Notes: a model not told the origin generated them from the letters alone. Shown: positions 16,799 to 27,039, counted from the first letter of the stretch. The stretch: 64,000 nucleotides of DNA from Methanobrevibacter olleyae (GCA_015063035.1 SUTG01000001.1:99573-163572), one strand, 5' to 3'. Numbers and translations: made by a program.

Positions 16799-17769
16799 TT
16801 AATTTTCAATCGTGAGCTAATCACTCAATATTTATTTCACTCATTTTAAAATTGTTTTAATCTTGTTATTTTTTAATTAACTTGTTTTTTTTACTTTAAA
16901 TTATTAAATTAGAGTAATTTTGAATTATTTTAATCAAAAAAAGCATATATTTATATATTTGTTTAATTAATTGATAATTACAGACTTAATTTTTAAAAAT
17001 TAGCCATATGGAATGGGAGTTTGAAATTCGAATAATTATATGCTATAAAACTTTAAGATCATAATATATGATTCATAAGATATGATAATATAAACTTTTA
17101 TATGAAGCCATGTTTTAATATTTGTACTCGAATCCTTAAGCTTTCAATAGGAATTTAAATGATTTGATGATTATTGTGATTTGTTTATGTAAGAATTTTT
17201 TTAAAATTTTTGGATATTAAAAATATTAAAATATTATAGATTATAAATAATATATTATATGAATATGATGATTTGAAAAATAAGTTTTTGAAAATAAATT
17301 CTTTAAAAATAAGTTTTTGAAATAAGTTTTTGAAAATAAATGTTGATAAATTTTAGGAATTATTTATTTCACGAATGTATATTTCATAAATGCTTATTTT
17401 TTAAAGGTTTCTTTTATATTATTGTTCTCATTTCATTATTCAATTTCTTATATGGTTACATTTTTAAAAAGGCTTTGGGAATTAATGGACCTTTTTAGTT
17501 CTCAATTGATTTTTCAGTTGAAATGGTACTATTAGTTTTCAAATGCTCTGTCTTAATTATTATATATAGCAAAAATTAAATTATAATTTAACTTGAAAAA
17601 ATTGCGATAAAATAATGATCAAACTCAATTCAATCTCAATTCCAAACTAAATTTCAGATAGATTTCAAAAAAACATTTAAGCGGGATTGCCAAAATTGTC
17701 TAAAGGGAATTATTATTTTATTTGATTATTTTTACTAAATTTATAATTTAAAATAAACGAGGGTTTGGT
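16799..17769. other. 970-bp AT-rich region upstream of rpa
   Basis: The longest gene-free stretch in the window. It holds three copies of AAATAAGTTTTTGAAA around 17278-17341, a short GTGA/TCAC hairpin just after 16811, and a TATATATA box at 17561-17568. No convincing frame with a ribosome-binding site, and no tRNA-like fold, was found. Confidence 0.6.
17561..17568 (+). promoter_or_regulatory. Candidate rpa promoter (TATA box)
   Basis: TATATATA within AATTATTATATATAGC, about 200 bp before the rpa start. It would leave a long leader of roughly 180 nt. Other A/T runs nearer the gene are possible alternatives. Confidence 0.35.
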
Positions 17770-20235
17770 ATGGATAAAGAATTTTTCAATGGAATGAATT
17801 TAGCTGAAGATATTAGTGAAGAAGATTTCCAATACATTAAGGATGGTTGGGAAAAAGTTCAGGACGCTTTATCAAAGGATGAATTCATTGACAAATTTAA
17901 TAAATTTAAAGAAGAATACAAGGACGCTTCCTTTTTCAGTGATAAGGATTTCATTGACATGGTGGTAAATCCATTCACTGGAGAGGAAACTAAAGGCGAA
18001 ACTGCAGCTGATTTTGATGTTGCCACTCCAAAAACAATTTCTGAAGTTGAACCTGGCCGTCAAGGATTCAGTGTCATTGCAAGGGTAATGTCTATCTCCA
18101 ATCCAAAATCTTTCACTTCAAGAAAAGGTGAGGATGGACAGCTTGCAAATATGCAAATTGCAGATAATACCGGTGAAGTAAGACTTGTTCTTTGGTCTGA
18201 AAACATTAAGCATCTCAAGCATATCAGTGAAGGAGACATTGTTGAAATATCAGATGTTGATTGCAAGGATGGATTCAGAGGAGGTAAAGAGTTTTCATTG
18301 CGTCCTAGATCCCTGCTTAGGGCAATAGATGAGACAAGTGAAAACTATCCGGATAACATTGCTGAATTCCCGGTTTATGAGGAAAACATCATTTCAATTG
18401 AAGATATTGTTCCTGATGAAAAGGTTAGCATTATTGGAAGATTGATTAGGGTTCCTACTCCTCATTCCTATGAAAGCAATGGCAAGAAAGGAAAAGTGAG
18501 CTCACTTGAAATTCAGGACAAGACTGGAAAGATCTCTTACACCTTATGGAATAAGGATGTTAATTTAATCAAATCCCTTGATTTGAAAGAGGGAGACATT
18601 GTCAAAATCCTTAATGAACAATCCAGAGAAAGAAATGGTGAAATCTCATTATCCCACTGGGACGGTAGAATACTTAAGATTGAAGGGGAATATGACATTC
18701 CTGAATATGAGGAAAACATTATTAAAATCGGTGGAGCCCAAGAAATCAAGGATGTTACTTTAATAGGTATTGTTACTAAAATCCAAGACACTATCCAATT
18801 CGATAGGCAGGATGGAAGCAAAGGCTTTGTAAAGTCAATTGAAATCACTGACGATACTGGATCCATAAGGGTCACTCTCTGGGGAGATGACACTAAACTG
18901 AAAGTATCTAAAGGGGATATCCTTAAAGTCATGGGAGGTAATATCGAATATGATGATTACGCAACCAGCGGATACAGGGTAAATACCAATTGGAATACTG
19001 AATTAAGAGTCAATCCTGAAGGAAATGAAGATTTAGCTGAAACCTTGAATGAAATTGCAAGCAAATTGGGTCCAATTACCATTAGGGATGTTCAAGATCA
19101 TGAAGTTGATGGAGATGAAGTTGATATCATTGGCAGATTAATCACCCTTAATGATTCCCATTCCTTCCAAAGAGATGATGGTACCACAGGTTACGTTCGT
19201 TCTGGAGATATTGCAGACTCAACTGGAAAAGTCAGAATCTCATTCTGGGATGAGAAGGCTGAAGCTTCCTATGGCATAGGAAAAGCATATCAAGTTGAAA
19301 ATGCTAGAACCAGATTAGGCATGTATGAAGTTGAACTCAATGTTGGTAAAACAACTAGAGTAATTGAGCTTTCTGATGCTGAATCATCTGCTTTGCCTTC
19401 ATTTGAAGAGTTAGAAGAGCAAATCTATGAAACCAAGAAGATTATTGATATAGATGAAGATGACATGAACATCAAAGTCGTTGCAAGAATCTTGGAAATT
19501 GAAGACACTCGTGAATTCGAAAGGCAAGACGGCACTAAAGGTTTAGTCAGAAACATGACCATTGGTGACGATTCAGGTTTCATATCCGTAACATTATGGG
19601 ATGACAAGACCAATTTGCCTTATGACATCAATGAGGCAATCAAAATCCAAAATCCACGTGTAAACTACAATGATTTGAGCAATCGTGTAGAGTTGTCCAT
19701 AGGCAATTCAACAAATATATTGCAGCCTTCTTACAATGAATTAACAGGTCTTCCAGACATTGAAGAATTGCAAAACACATTATACACTTCCAAAGACATT
19801 GAAAGCCTTGAATTGGAAGATAGAAGTGTAAAAATAAGGGGCACATTCTCAAATCCATACATAGAAAGGATTTTAATGCCAAAATGTCCTGTCTGTAACC
19901 GTACTCTTGAGGATGAGGATGAAGAGGAATGCCCTAATTGTGGAAATTATATAGATAAGCCGAAATATCTTTTAATGCTTCCTGGTAAACTCACTGATGA
20001 GACTGGAGAGATTCAAGTAACTTTCTTCAACGAATTGGTGGAACAATTATTGGATATGAAACATGACGATATAGTTGCCCTATATGAGGAAAGTGAAGGA
20101 GATATCGGATTCTTGGAAACTAAGGCAATGGATCTTGAAGGAAGAACCTTGGAATTGCTTGCTGATGTGACTTTTAACAATTATGATGATGAAATAAGGC
20201 TTAGACCTAAAAAGATTTTCAAAAATGAGTTTTAA
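17770..20235 (+). CDS. rpa: Replication protein A, multi-OB-fold
   Basis: Single-stranded DNA-binding protein of the archaeal replisome and repair system, 821 residues. Five repeated OB-folds are visible, each with a pattern like V.IIGR...H.F.R.DG..G.V.S..I.D.TG..R..LW, at about residues 97-190, 218-305, 328-410, 450-540 and 567-650. The sixth C-terminal unit carries a zinc finger, CPVC...CPNC (about 705-725). Conserved tryptophans close each OB core. As I recall, Methanothermobacter RPA has a similar five-OB plus zinc arrangement, there disrupted; here it is one intact frame. radA begins 56 bp downstream, so the two recombination proteins are probably co-expressed. Confidence 0.92.
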   Translation: MDKEFFNGMNLAEDISEEDFQYIKDGWEKVQDALSKDEFIDKFNKFKEEYKDASFFSDKDFIDMVVNPFTGEETKGETAADFDVATPKTISEVEPGRQGFSVIARVMSISNPKSFTSRKGEDGQLANMQIADNTGEVRLVLWSENIKHLKHISEGDIVEISDVDCKDGFRGGKEFSLRPRSLLRAIDETSENYPDNIAEFPVYEENIISIEDIVPDEKVSIIGRLIRVPTPHSYESNGKKGKVSSLEIQDKTGKISYTLWNKDVNLIKSLDLKEGDIVKILNEQSRERNGEISLSHWDGRILKIEGEYDIPEYEENIIKIGGAQEIKDVTLIGIVTKIQDTIQFDRQDGSKGFVKSIEITDDTGSIRVTLWGDDTKLKVSKGDILKVMGGNIEYDDYATSGYRVNTNWNTELRVNPEGNEDLAETLNEIASKLGPITIRDVQDHEVDGDEVDIIGRLITLNDSHSFQRDDGTTGYVRSGDIADSTGKVRISFWDEKAEASYGIGKAYQVENARTRLGMYEVELNVGKTTRVIELSDAESSALPSFEELEEQIYETKKIIDIDEDDMNIKVVARILEIEDTREFERQDGTKGLVRNMTIGDDSGFISVTLWDDKTNLPYDINEAIKIQNPRVNYNDLSNRVELSIGNSTNILQPSYNELTGLPDIEELQNTLYTSKDIESLELEDRSVKIRGTFSNPYIERILMPKCPVCNRTLEDEDEEECPNCGNYIDKPKYLLMLPGKLTDETGEIQVTFFNELVEQLLDMKHDDIVALYEESEGDIGFLETKAMDLEGRTLELLADVTFNNYDDEIRLRPKKIFKNEF

Positions 20236-20291
20236 GCCTTAATATTATAAAAATATGAACTTTAATAAATTTGTTTAATGGGTTGATAATT

Positions 20292-21227
20292 ATGGTAGAA
20301 CTTGAAGACTTACCTAATGTTGGAGAAAAAACTGCTGAAAAATTAAGAGAAGCTGGGTTTGCTGATATGATGAGATTGGCTACTGCCACCGCTAAGGAAT
20401 TGGCTGTAAAGGCAGAAATCGGTGAAGGAGTAGCTGAAAAAGTTATTGAAGCAGCACGTAGAGCTGAAAAAATTGATTTTGAAACAGCATTTGATGTAAT
20501 GGAAAGAAGACGTGATGTTGGTCGTATAACCACTGGAAGTAAAGGTGTCGATGAGTTAATCGGTGGTGGAATCGAAACTCAAGCAATTACTGAGGTGTTC
20601 GGTGAATTCGGATCAGGTAAAAGTCAAATTTCTCATGAATTGGCTGTTACTGTCCAATTGCCTAAGGAAAAAGGCGGTTTAGATGGAGAATGTGTATTCA
20701 TTGATACAGAAAACACTTTCAGGCCTGAAAGGGTTGAACAAATCGCAGACGCATTTGGGCTTGACCATGAAGAAGTCTTAAGAAAAATCCACATTGCAAG
20801 GGCATTCAACTCTTCCCACCAAATCTTAATGGCTGAAAAGATCAATGAATTGATCCAAAGCGGTGTTAATGTAAGATTGGTCATTGTCGACTCTCTTATG
20901 GCACACTTCAGAGCAGAATATGTTGGAAGGGAATCCTTAGCTGTAAGACAACAAAAATTAAACCAACACTTGCACGCATTGCAGCAAGTTGCAAATACAT
21001 ATAATGTAGCGGTTTTCCTTACAAACCAAGTTCAAGCAAGACCTGATGCTTTCTTCGGAAGTCCAACAAAAGCTATTGGAGGACACGTATTAGGGCATGC
21101 TTCAACTTACAGGATCTGGTTGAAAAAAGGTTTAGCAGGCAAAAGAATTGCCAGATTAGTTGACAGCCCTCACTTGCCAGAAGGAGAAGCCGTATTCAAG
21201 GTAACTACTGATGGTATTGTAGACTAA
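20292..21227 (+). CDS. radA: DNA repair and recombination protein RadA
   Basis: Archaeal RecA/Rad51 recombinase, 311 residues. N-terminal helix-hairpin-helix domain (1-60, [15 protein letters not shown]), polymerisation motif region [11 protein letters not shown], Walker A GEFGSGKS (104-111), [13 protein letters not shown], Walker [13 protein letters not shown], and the L2-region sequence [13 protein letters not shown]...[16 protein letters not shown] longer frame begins at 20271, but family members start at [11 protein letters not shown], which is the ATG at 20292. No intein interrupts the gene. The stop is followed after one base by the minimal form of the dispersed hairpin and then a terminator. 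Confidence 0.96.
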   Translation: MVELEDLPNVGEKTAEKLREAGFADMMRLATATAKELAVKAEIGEGVAEKVIEAARRAEKIDFETAFDVMERRRDVGRITTGSKGVDELIGGGIETQAITEVFGEFGSGKSQISHELAVTVQLPKEKGGLDGECVFIDTENTFRPERVEQIADAFGLDHEEVLRKIHIARAFNSSHQILMAEKINELIQSGVNVRLVIVDSLMAHFRAEYVGRESLAVRQQKLNQHLHALQQVANTYNVAVFLTNQVQARPDAFFGSPTKAIGGHVLGHASTYRIWLKKGLAGKRIARLVDSPHLPEGEAVFKVTTDGIVD

Positions 21228-21228
21228 G

Positions 21229-21249
21229 CAAACTTTTAAGAAAGTTTGA
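21229..21249 (+). other. Stop-adjacent hairpin element, minimal copy (radA)
   Basis: CAAACTTT / AAAGTTTG stem with a TAAG loop, one base after the radA stop. It matches the second hairpin after glyA and lacks the GC-rich insert of the full-length copies. The C.C mismatch of the longer copies is here a C-G pair. It is followed by ATTAAAACATTTTCACTAG, shared with the glyA region. Confidence 0.75.
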
Positions 21250-21267
21250 TTAAAACATTTTCACTAG

Positions 21268-21287
21268 TTAGGAGTAATCACTCCTAA
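21268..21287 (+). terminator. radA terminator
   Basis: Perfect 8-bp stem TTAGGAGT/ACTCCTAA with loop AATC, followed by a run of T. Related in sequence to the terminator-like hairpins after glyA and the marker 11 gene. Confidence 0.75.
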
Positions 21288-21315
21288 TTAATTCTTTTTT
21301 TTCATTTTTTCATTT

Positions 21316-21434
21316 ATTTTTTACAAAAACTATTTTAACTAATTTATATATATTTATTTTTTACAAAAACTATTTTAACAATTTATATATATTTATTTTT
21401 TACAAAAACTATTTTAACTAATTTTTATAAATTT
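21316..21434. repeat. 40-bp tandem repeat downstream of radA
   Basis: Three copies starting at 21316, 21356 and 21395, sharing ATTTTTTACAAAAACTATTT. Copy 2 is one base shorter. Confidence 0.9.
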
Positions 21435-21485
21435 AATTTATAACTATTTTATTTTTTTAAATTATTGAATTATTTAGTTGGTTAT

Positions 21486-22389
21486 ATGGATTATAGGATT
21501 ATTATTGTTTCGATCATTGTGATGATTTTAATAGGGGCATTATCAAAAAGGATTGGTCTTCTAAAGGAGAATGATGTTGAAACTCTAAATAATATAGTAA
21601 TCAATAGCTCTACCTTGCATGATTTTCAATGCTTTATACACTGCTGACGTTTCATTACTTCCAAGATTAAGCATTTTAACAGTTCACATGTTAATAACTA
21701 GTTTAATTGTAGGAGTATTGACTTATTTGCTACTAAATCTTTTAGGCTGGGACAGGAAGAAAATCTGGAGTTTAGTCATTGTGGTTGTTTTAGGAAACAC
21801 AGGCTTTTTAGGATATCCCATTACCCAAGGGATTTTTGGCAATGAAGGTATGATAAGGGCGGTCTTTTGCGATATTTCCACATCATTAATCTTTGTTGTT
21901 TTAAGTTTTATCCTGATATTGATTTTTGATGGTGAGCTTAAAGTTGCTATTCGCAAGATCCTAACATTCCTCCCTCTATGGTCAATCATATTGGGGATAA
22001 CATTCAACATTTTCTCTATTCCAATTACCTCTGTTGGGTCTACTGTCGTGACATATTTGGCAGGAGCCACCATCCCACTTATTATGATCTCCTTAGGATT
22101 GTCATTAAAGATAGATGGTTTGAGAAATCATTTCAAGGAGGTAGGTTTGGCATCAATTATAAAATTGATCGTTTATCCTTTAATCGCTTTAGGAGTATTG
22201 TCCTTACTTAATATTACAGGGTTTGAACATACTATAGGATTTATTGAAGCTGCTATGTCCTCTGCAATGCTGGGATTGGTATTGGCTATTACTTATAGAT
22301 TGGATTGGGAGCTTACTTCTGATTGCATATTCACATCCACTGCATTCAGTCTAGTGACAATTCCTATTTTCCTTATGTTTATACTTTAA
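21486..22389 (+). pseudogene. AEC-family transporter, disrupted by a frameshift
   Basis: Two overlapping frames together make one membrane transporter of about 300 residues of the auxin efflux carrier family. The first frame (from ATG 21486) gives DYRIIIVSIIVMILIGALSK ... ETLNNIVIN and then runs into a stop at 21647. The next frame gives ALPCMIFNALYTADVSLLP and continues through eight or so hydrophobic helices to FLMFIL. The break is near 21605-21612; losing two bases or gaining one would explain it. Family features include the early LP motif and the mid-protein GNTGFLGYP segment. The cause may be a real mutation or a sequencing error. The rest of the frame is undamaged, so any inactivation would be recent. 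Confidence 0.75.
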
Positions 22390-22404
22390 GAAATTTAGGA
22401 TTTT

Positions 22405-22490
22405 CATCAATTCTCATAATAATTAGTTCATTCCATCAATTCTCATAATAATTACTTCATTCCATCAATTTCTCATATAATTTTTTTATT
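22405..22490. repeat. 29-bp tandem repeat after the AEC gene
   Basis: Copies begin at 22405, 22434 and 22463, each starting CATCAATT(T)CTCATA; the third is diverged. Confidence 0.85.
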
Positions 22491-22985
22491 TTTTCCATCA
22501 ATTTTTCTAATGTTTCATTAATTTTTTTAAGCAAATTTGCTTATTTTTGGTGTTGCATAAAAGGTTACACTAGTTTTTTAATTCCTTAAATTAGCTTAAT
22601 CTTTGAAATAAAAATAATTAGCCTTTATTATCTTAATAATCATATTAATTATAGTTATTTTATCTTAATATTAATTATATTCCATTTAAATTTATTTTTA
22701 GTTGATTTAAGCTCTTATCTCTGTTCGCAAATTTTTCAATTTTTAAAGCCTTTTCCACCCTTTTTTAATGTTTTCATAGAATTTTTTTTAATTTTTAGGC
22801 TTATCAAAATCTATTTTATTTTCTAAATTATAGATTTATTATTCTTTTATTTTTAATAATACCATTAATTATATCTTATTTAATAAAAATAAAACTAAAT
22901 AATCTGAATTTAATGTTTTATCCAATTCAAATCGATTTAAAATTTTCTCATATATATACTTTACTCCTACTTATTTATAGAAACC

Positions 22986-22993
22986 TTTATATA
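22986..22993 (+). promoter_or_regulatory. Likely hdrA promoter
   Basis: TTTATATA preceded by GAAACC, a good archaeal BRE-TATA pair, about 110 bp before the hdrA start; initiation would be expected near 23015. A second A/T run with TATATATA at about 23030 could serve a shorter transcript. Confidence 0.55.
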
Positions 22994-23059
22994 CTCACTT
23001 TTTAGAAAGATTAAACTATCTAATATTTTATATATATAATATATTTAAAAAATTAGATC

Positions 23060-23075
23060 AAATGATTAATCATTT
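23060..23075 (+). promoter_or_regulatory. Perfect 16-bp palindrome in the hdrA leader
   Basis: AAATGATTAATCATTT is identical to its reverse complement. It lies between the TATA boxes and the AGGTGAT ribosome-binding site of hdrA. It may be a dimeric repressor site or a leader hairpin; no regulator is known to me for it. Confidence 0.5.
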
Positions 23076-23095
23076 TACTTGTACAAGGTGATTTA

Positions 23096-25078
23096 ATGGC
23101 AGAAGAAATTAATAACGAAGAAATTAGAGTGGGAGTATATGTTTGCCACTGTGGTGTAAACGTTGGTGGAGTCGTAAACTGTCCTGAAGTAGCAGAATAC
23201 GCAAAAACCTTACCTAACGTAGTAGTAGCAAAAGATTACAAATACATGTGTTCTGACCCAGGTCAAAGTCTTATTCAAGATGACATCAAAGAACACAACT
23301 TAAACAGAATCGTAGTAGCAGCATGTTCTCCAAGACTTCACGAACCTACCTTCAGAAGATGTGTAGAAGAAGCTGGATTAAACAAGTTCTTATTTGAATT
23401 TGCTAACTTAAGAGAACAAGACTCTTGGGTACACATGACCCAACCTGTTGAAGCAACTGCAAAAGCAAAAGACTTAACACGTATGGCTGTTGCAAAAGCA
23501 AGATTATTAGAACCTCTCGAAGCTTCTAAAGTAGCAGTAGACAAAAAATGTCTCGTTATTGGTGGTGGAGTAGCAGGTATTCAATCTGCATTAGACTTAG
23601 CTGATATGGGATTCAAAACCTACATGGTAGAAAGAAACCCAACTATCGGTGGAAGAATGGGTCAATTAGACAAAACCTTCCCTACCTTAGACTGTTCCAT
23701 GTGTATTCTCGCACCTAAGATGGTAGACACTTCCAAACACGAAAACATTGAATTGATTACTTACGCAGAAGTAAAAGAAGTAGACGGTTACATCGGTAAC
23801 TTCACTGTAAAAGTTGAGAAAAAACCTAGATACGTTAAAGAAGAAGACTGTACTGGATGTGGACAATGTCAAGAAGTCTGTCCTATCGAAATACCTAACT
23901 ACTACGACGAAGGTGTAGGTATGGTAAGAGCAGCTTACATCCCATTCCCTCAAGCAGTACCTCTCTGTGCAACTATCGACAAAAACTACTGTATCGACTG
24001 TGGTCTTTGTGAAACCGTATGTGGTCCTGAAGCAATCGACCGTAACATGGAACCAGAAGAAATCGAACTCCATGTTGGTACCATTATTGCAGCAACCGGT
24101 TACGACCCATATGACCCAACTGAAAAATACGAATACGGTTACGGTAGATACACTAACGTAATTACCGCAATGGAAATTGAAAGAATGATCAACGCATCCG
24201 GTCCTACTGGTGGTCACGTACAAAAACCATCTGACGGTAAAGAACCTAAACGTGTTGCATTCATCCACTGTGTCGGTTCAAGAGATGAGCAAATCGGTAA
24301 ATCCTACTGTTCAAGAGTATGTTGTATGTACTCCATGAAAAACGCTCAATTATGTATTGACCACGAACCTGACACTGAAGTAACCTGTTACTACATGGAT
24401 ATCCGTTCATTCGGTAAAGGATTCGAAGAGTTCTACAAAACTTCCCAAGAAAAATACGGAATTGAATTCATCAGAGGACGTCCTGCTGAAATCATCGAAA
24501 ACGATGACTTAACCTTAACCGTAAGAGCAGAAGACACCTTACTCGGAAAAGTAACTGAATACACCTACGACTTAGTTGTATTATCTGTAGGATTAGAACC
24601 TCCTAAAGGATCTAACGAACTCAGACAAACCTTAGGTTTATCCAGAACTTCCGACGGATTCTACATGGAAGCTCACCCAAAACTCAGACCTGTTGACACC
24701 TTAACTGACGGTGTTTACATTGCTGGTGTAGCACAAGGTCCTAAAGATATTCCTGACGCAGTAGCACAAGGATCTGCTGCAGCATCAAGAGCATCTATCC
24801 CAATGGCTAAAGGTGAAGTAGAAATCGAACCTATTACTGCTGACACTGATACCACCGTTTGTGGTGCATGTGAAGTATGTGTAGAATTATGTCCATTCGG
24901 TGCTGTAAGTATTGAAGGTGAAGGCGCAGACAAACACGCAGCTATTAACGTTGCATTATGTAAAGGATGTGGTACCTGTGTAGGTGCATGTCCATCTGGT
25001 GCTATGAACCAAAACCACTTCAAAACCGAACAAATTATGGCACAAATTGCAGCAGCTCTCGAAGATGTTGCAAAATAG
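23096..25078 (+). CDS. hdrA: CoB-CoM heterodisulfide reductase subunit A
   Basis: Flavoprotein core of the HdrABC-MvhADG complex, which uses flavin-based electron bifurcation to couple H2 oxidation to heterodisulfide and ferredoxin reduction. 660 residues, normal length. Features: N-terminal [10 protein letters not shown] cysteines, FAD-binding [20 protein letters not shown] (about 154-173), [10 protein letters not shown], ferredoxin motifs [12 protein letters not shown] and [12 protein letters not shown] in the middle, and [12 protein letters not shown] and [12 protein letters not shown] near the C-terminus. The selenocysteine of some Methanococcales HdrA proteins is absent; the frame is uninterrupted. 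Codon choice is sharply different from its neighbours (C-ending AAC, TAC, GAC favoured), as expected for a very highly expressed gene. AGGTGAT precedes the ATG. hdrB and hdrC are not nearby. Confidence 0.97.
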   Translation: MAEEINNEEIRVGVYVCHCGVNVGGVVNCPEVAEYAKTLPNVVVAKDYKYMCSDPGQSLIQDDIKEHNLNRIVVAACSPRLHEPTFRRCVEEAGLNKFLFEFANLREQDSWVHMTQPVEATAKAKDLTRMAVAKARLLEPLEASKVAVDKKCLVIGGGVAGIQSALDLADMGFKTYMVERNPTIGGRMGQLDKTFPTLDCSMCILAPKMVDTSKHENIELITYAEVKEVDGYIGNFTVKVEKKPRYVKEEDCTGCGQCQEVCPIEIPNYYDEGVGMVRAAYIPFPQAVPLCATIDKNYCIDCGLCETVCGPEAIDRNMEPEEIELHVGTIIAATGYDPYDPTEKYEYGYGRYTNVITAMEIERMINASGPTGGHVQKPSDGKEPKRVAFIHCVGSRDEQIGKSYCSRVCCMYSMKNAQLCIDHEPDTEVTCYYMDIRSFGKGFEEFYKTSQEKYGIEFIRGRPAEIIENDDLTLTVRAEDTLLGKVTEYTYDLVVLSVGLEPPKGSNELRQTLGLSRTSDGFYMEAHPKLRPVDTLTDGVYIAGVAQGPKDIPDAVAQGSAAASRASIPMAKGEVEIEPITADTDTTVCGACEVCVELCPFGAVSIEGEGADKHAAINVALCKGCGTCVGACPSGAMNQNHFKTEQIMAQIAAALEDVAK

Positions 25079-25081
25079 ATT

Positions 25082-25118
25082 AAGAGATTTATTCTCTTTT
25101 TCTTTTTCTTTTTTTTAA
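25082..25118 (+). terminator. hdrA terminator
   Basis: AAGAGA/TCTCTT stem with a TTTAT loop three bases after the hdrA stop, followed by several T tracts. Confidence 0.8.
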
Positions 25119-25194
25119 GCAATTTTTATTTGTTTGTATATATACTAACTATTTTTTCCAACCAAATGCTCTCCCACTATTTTTTGATTTCCGA

Positions 25195-25420
25195 ACTAAA
25201 AACAATATAAAAACAATATAATCACAATATAAATCAATACAAATCAATAAAAGAAAATATAAAAAACAATATAAAAAATAATATAATCACAATATAAAAC
25301 AATATAAGAAAATATAAAAAACAATATAAAAAATAATATAATCATAATATATTCACAATATAAAACAATATAAAAACAATATAAAAAATAATATAATTAA
25401 TATATAAATTAATAAAAACT
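25195..25420. repeat. Degenerate ACAATATAAAA repeat block
   Basis: About 225 bp of short irregular direct repeats such as AAAACAATATAAAAAATAA and ATAATATAATCACAATATAA, nearly devoid of G on the plus strand. It lies between hdrA and glyA in a 530-bp gap with no gene. It is not CRISPR: no constant repeat or unique spacers. Confidence 0.85.
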
Positions 25421-25609
25421 TTTATTTAATTAAAAAATTATATTATATATTAATAAGAATTTTATAAGATTATATTTTTAGAATATTTTTTATTATTTCT
25501 GATTTTTATAAACTTTTGAAATTTTTTATAATTCTATTATTTTGCTATAAATTAAAAAATAATATTTTATATTTAATAAGTTATTTAAGAGAATATAGGT
25601 GTTATGATT

Positions 25610-26884
25610 ATGTATCAATATGAAGAAGATATGAATAAGATTTATGACTTAATGAGAGTTCATAATGACTGGATGAGAGACAGCGTAAACCTTATTGCTA
25701 GTGAAAATACCACAAGTAATGCTGTAACAACTGCAATGGCTTCAGATTTGGCTCATAGATATGCTGAAGGTCAAGCTTACGAAAGATTATACCAAGGATG
25801 TACCTACATTGACCAAATTGAAGACATTACAAAACAATTGTCATGTAAAGTTTACGACTGTAGCTATGCAAACGTCCAACCAGTTTCTGGAGTGACTGCA
25901 AATCTTGCCGCTTTCTTCGGTTTCGCTAAAGCTGGAGACAAGATGATTGCTATGAACATTCCTTTCGGAGGACACATTTCCCATGCAAATGTAAGTGCAG
26001 CTGGTATTAGAGGATTAAAAACTTTAGAGCACCCTTTCAATCCAGAAGTAATGAACATTGATGTTGATGCATTGAACAAAATGATCTTAGCTGAAAAACC
26101 AAAAATCATTCTCTTTGGAGGAAGCTTATTCCTCTTCCCACACCCTGTATCTGAAGTTGTTGATGCAGCTAATGAAGTGGGAGCAACCATTATGTACGAT
26201 GGTGCTCATGTGCTTGGATTGATTGCAGGAAAACAATTCCAAGATCCTTTAAAAGAAGGAGCTGAAGTCCTTATGGGAAGTACCCACAAGACTTTCCCAG
26301 GTCCTCAAGGAGGAATCATCTTATCAGATAAGAAAAATGAAAATTTAATTGACAATGCTGTGTTCCCTGGTGTAGTAAGTAACCACCACTTGCACCATTT
26401 AGCAGGTTTAGGTATTGCTACTGCTGAAATGTTAGAGTTTGGTGAAGATTATGCTAAACAAACCATTAAAAACGCTAAAGCATTGGCAGGAGCTCTTGCA
26501 GAACAAGGATTCAATGTAATGTGTGAAGACTTAGGATACACTGAATCACACCAAGTGGCTATGGATGTTAGAGATGTTAAAAGAGCTACCATCTTAGCTA
26601 AGGAATTAGAGCTAAACAATATCATTCTTAACAAAAACCTCATTCCTGGTGACAATGTTAACGACAGTGATGACCCATCAGGTATCAGAATCGGTACTCA
26701 GGAAATCACCAGAAGAGGAATGAAAGAGAAAGAAATGGAAGAGGTAGCTGAATTTATCTGGAGAGTTGCTGAAGGTGACAAAGTGGACATCAAGGATGAA
26801 GTAACTGAATTCATGTCCGGGTACAGAACCATTCACTACGCTTTCACAGAAGAAGAAGGATACAAGTTCATTGAACATATATAA
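25610..26884 (+). CDS. glyA: Serine hydroxymethyltransferase
   Basis: PLP enzyme interconverting serine and glycine; in Methanobacteriales the C1 carrier is tetrahydromethanopterin rather than folate. About 424 residues, archaeal form. Motifs: LIASENTTS near the N-terminus, [49 protein letters not shown] (PLP-binding Asp and His), and the Schiff-base lysine in [12 protein letters not shown] (Lys227). Two in-frame ATGs are present; AGGTG at 25597-25601 is two bases from the ATG at 25604 and eight from the one at 25610, so the latter is preferred. The gene is followed by a three-hairpin 3' region, the fullest example of the dispersed stop-adjacent element. Confidence 0.94.
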   Translation: MYQYEEDMNKIYDLMRVHNDWMRDSVNLIASENTTSNAVTTAMASDLAHRYAEGQAYERLYQGCTYIDQIEDITKQLSCKVYDCSYANVQPVSGVTANLAAFFGFAKAGDKMIAMNIPFGGHISHANVSAAGIRGLKTLEHPFNPEVMNIDVDALNKMILAEKPKIILFGGSLFLFPHPVSEVVDAANEVGATIMYDGAHVLGLIAGKQFQDPLKEGAEVLMGSTHKTFPGPQGGIILSDKKNENLIDNAVFPGVVSNHHLHHLAGLGIATAEMLEFGEDYAKQTIKNAKALAGALAEQGFNVMCEDLGYTESHQVAMDVRDVKRATILAKELELNNIILNKNLIPGDNVNDSDDPSGIRIGTQEITRRGMKEKEMEEVAEFIWRVAEGDKVDIKDEVTEFMSGYRTIHYAFTEEEGYKFIEHI

Positions 26885-26886
26885 TC

Positions 26887-26919
26887 CAAGCTTTTTGAGC
26901 CTTCGGCTCAAAAACCTTG
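26887..26919 (+). other. Stop-adjacent hairpin element, copy 2 (glyA)
   Basis: Begins two bases after the glyA stop. CAAG/CTTG, then a C.C mismatch, a TTTTT/AAAAA stem continuing into GAGCC/GGCTC, with a TTC cap; followed by ACCAAAACTTTTTCC. Same design as copies 1, 3 and 4. Confidence 0.82.
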
Positions 26920-26933
26920 ACCAAAACTTTTTC

Positions 26934-26954
26934 CAAACTTTTAGAAAAAGTTTG
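26934..26954 (+). other. Second hairpin after glyA (minimal form)
   Basis: CAAACTTTT/AAAAGTTTG-type stem with a 3-base loop, followed by ATCAAAATATTTTCACTAG. Nearly identical to the radA copy, so glyA carries two tandem versions of the element. Confidence 0.72.
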
Positions 26955-26972
26955 ATCAAAATATTTTCACTA

Positions 26973-27005
26973 GTTGGGAGTAACTTCTCTTAACTTTTAT
27001 TTTTT
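26973..27005 (+). terminator. glyA terminator
   Basis: GTTGGGAG/CTCTTAAC stem (two G.T pairs) with a 6-base loop, followed by TTTTATTTTTTC. It closes the glyA 3' region. Confidence 0.7.
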
Positions 27006-27039
27006 CATTTATTTTAAATCTATTTTTTGGAGATATTTT

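Larger units (their letters stand above)
22390..23095. other. 706-bp region upstream of hdrA
   Basis: AT-rich and gene-free. It begins with a 29-bp tandem repeat and ends with the hdrA promoter and leader, listed separately. The central part (22500-22950) shows nothing I can identify. Confidence 0.6.

Noticed and set aside
20292..21227. Intein or insertion in radA
   Set aside because: The protein is of normal length with uninterrupted Walker motifs.
23687..24268. 193-codon open frame antisense to hdrA
   Set aside because: A shadow of the strong codon bias of hdrA; no ribosome site and no recognisable protein pattern.
23096..25078. Selenocysteine codon in hdrA
   Set aside because: The frame has no internal TGA; cysteines occupy the cluster positions.
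25195..25420. CRISPR-like array
   Set aside because: The repeats are short, irregular and contiguous, with no unique spacers of constant size and no cas genes.
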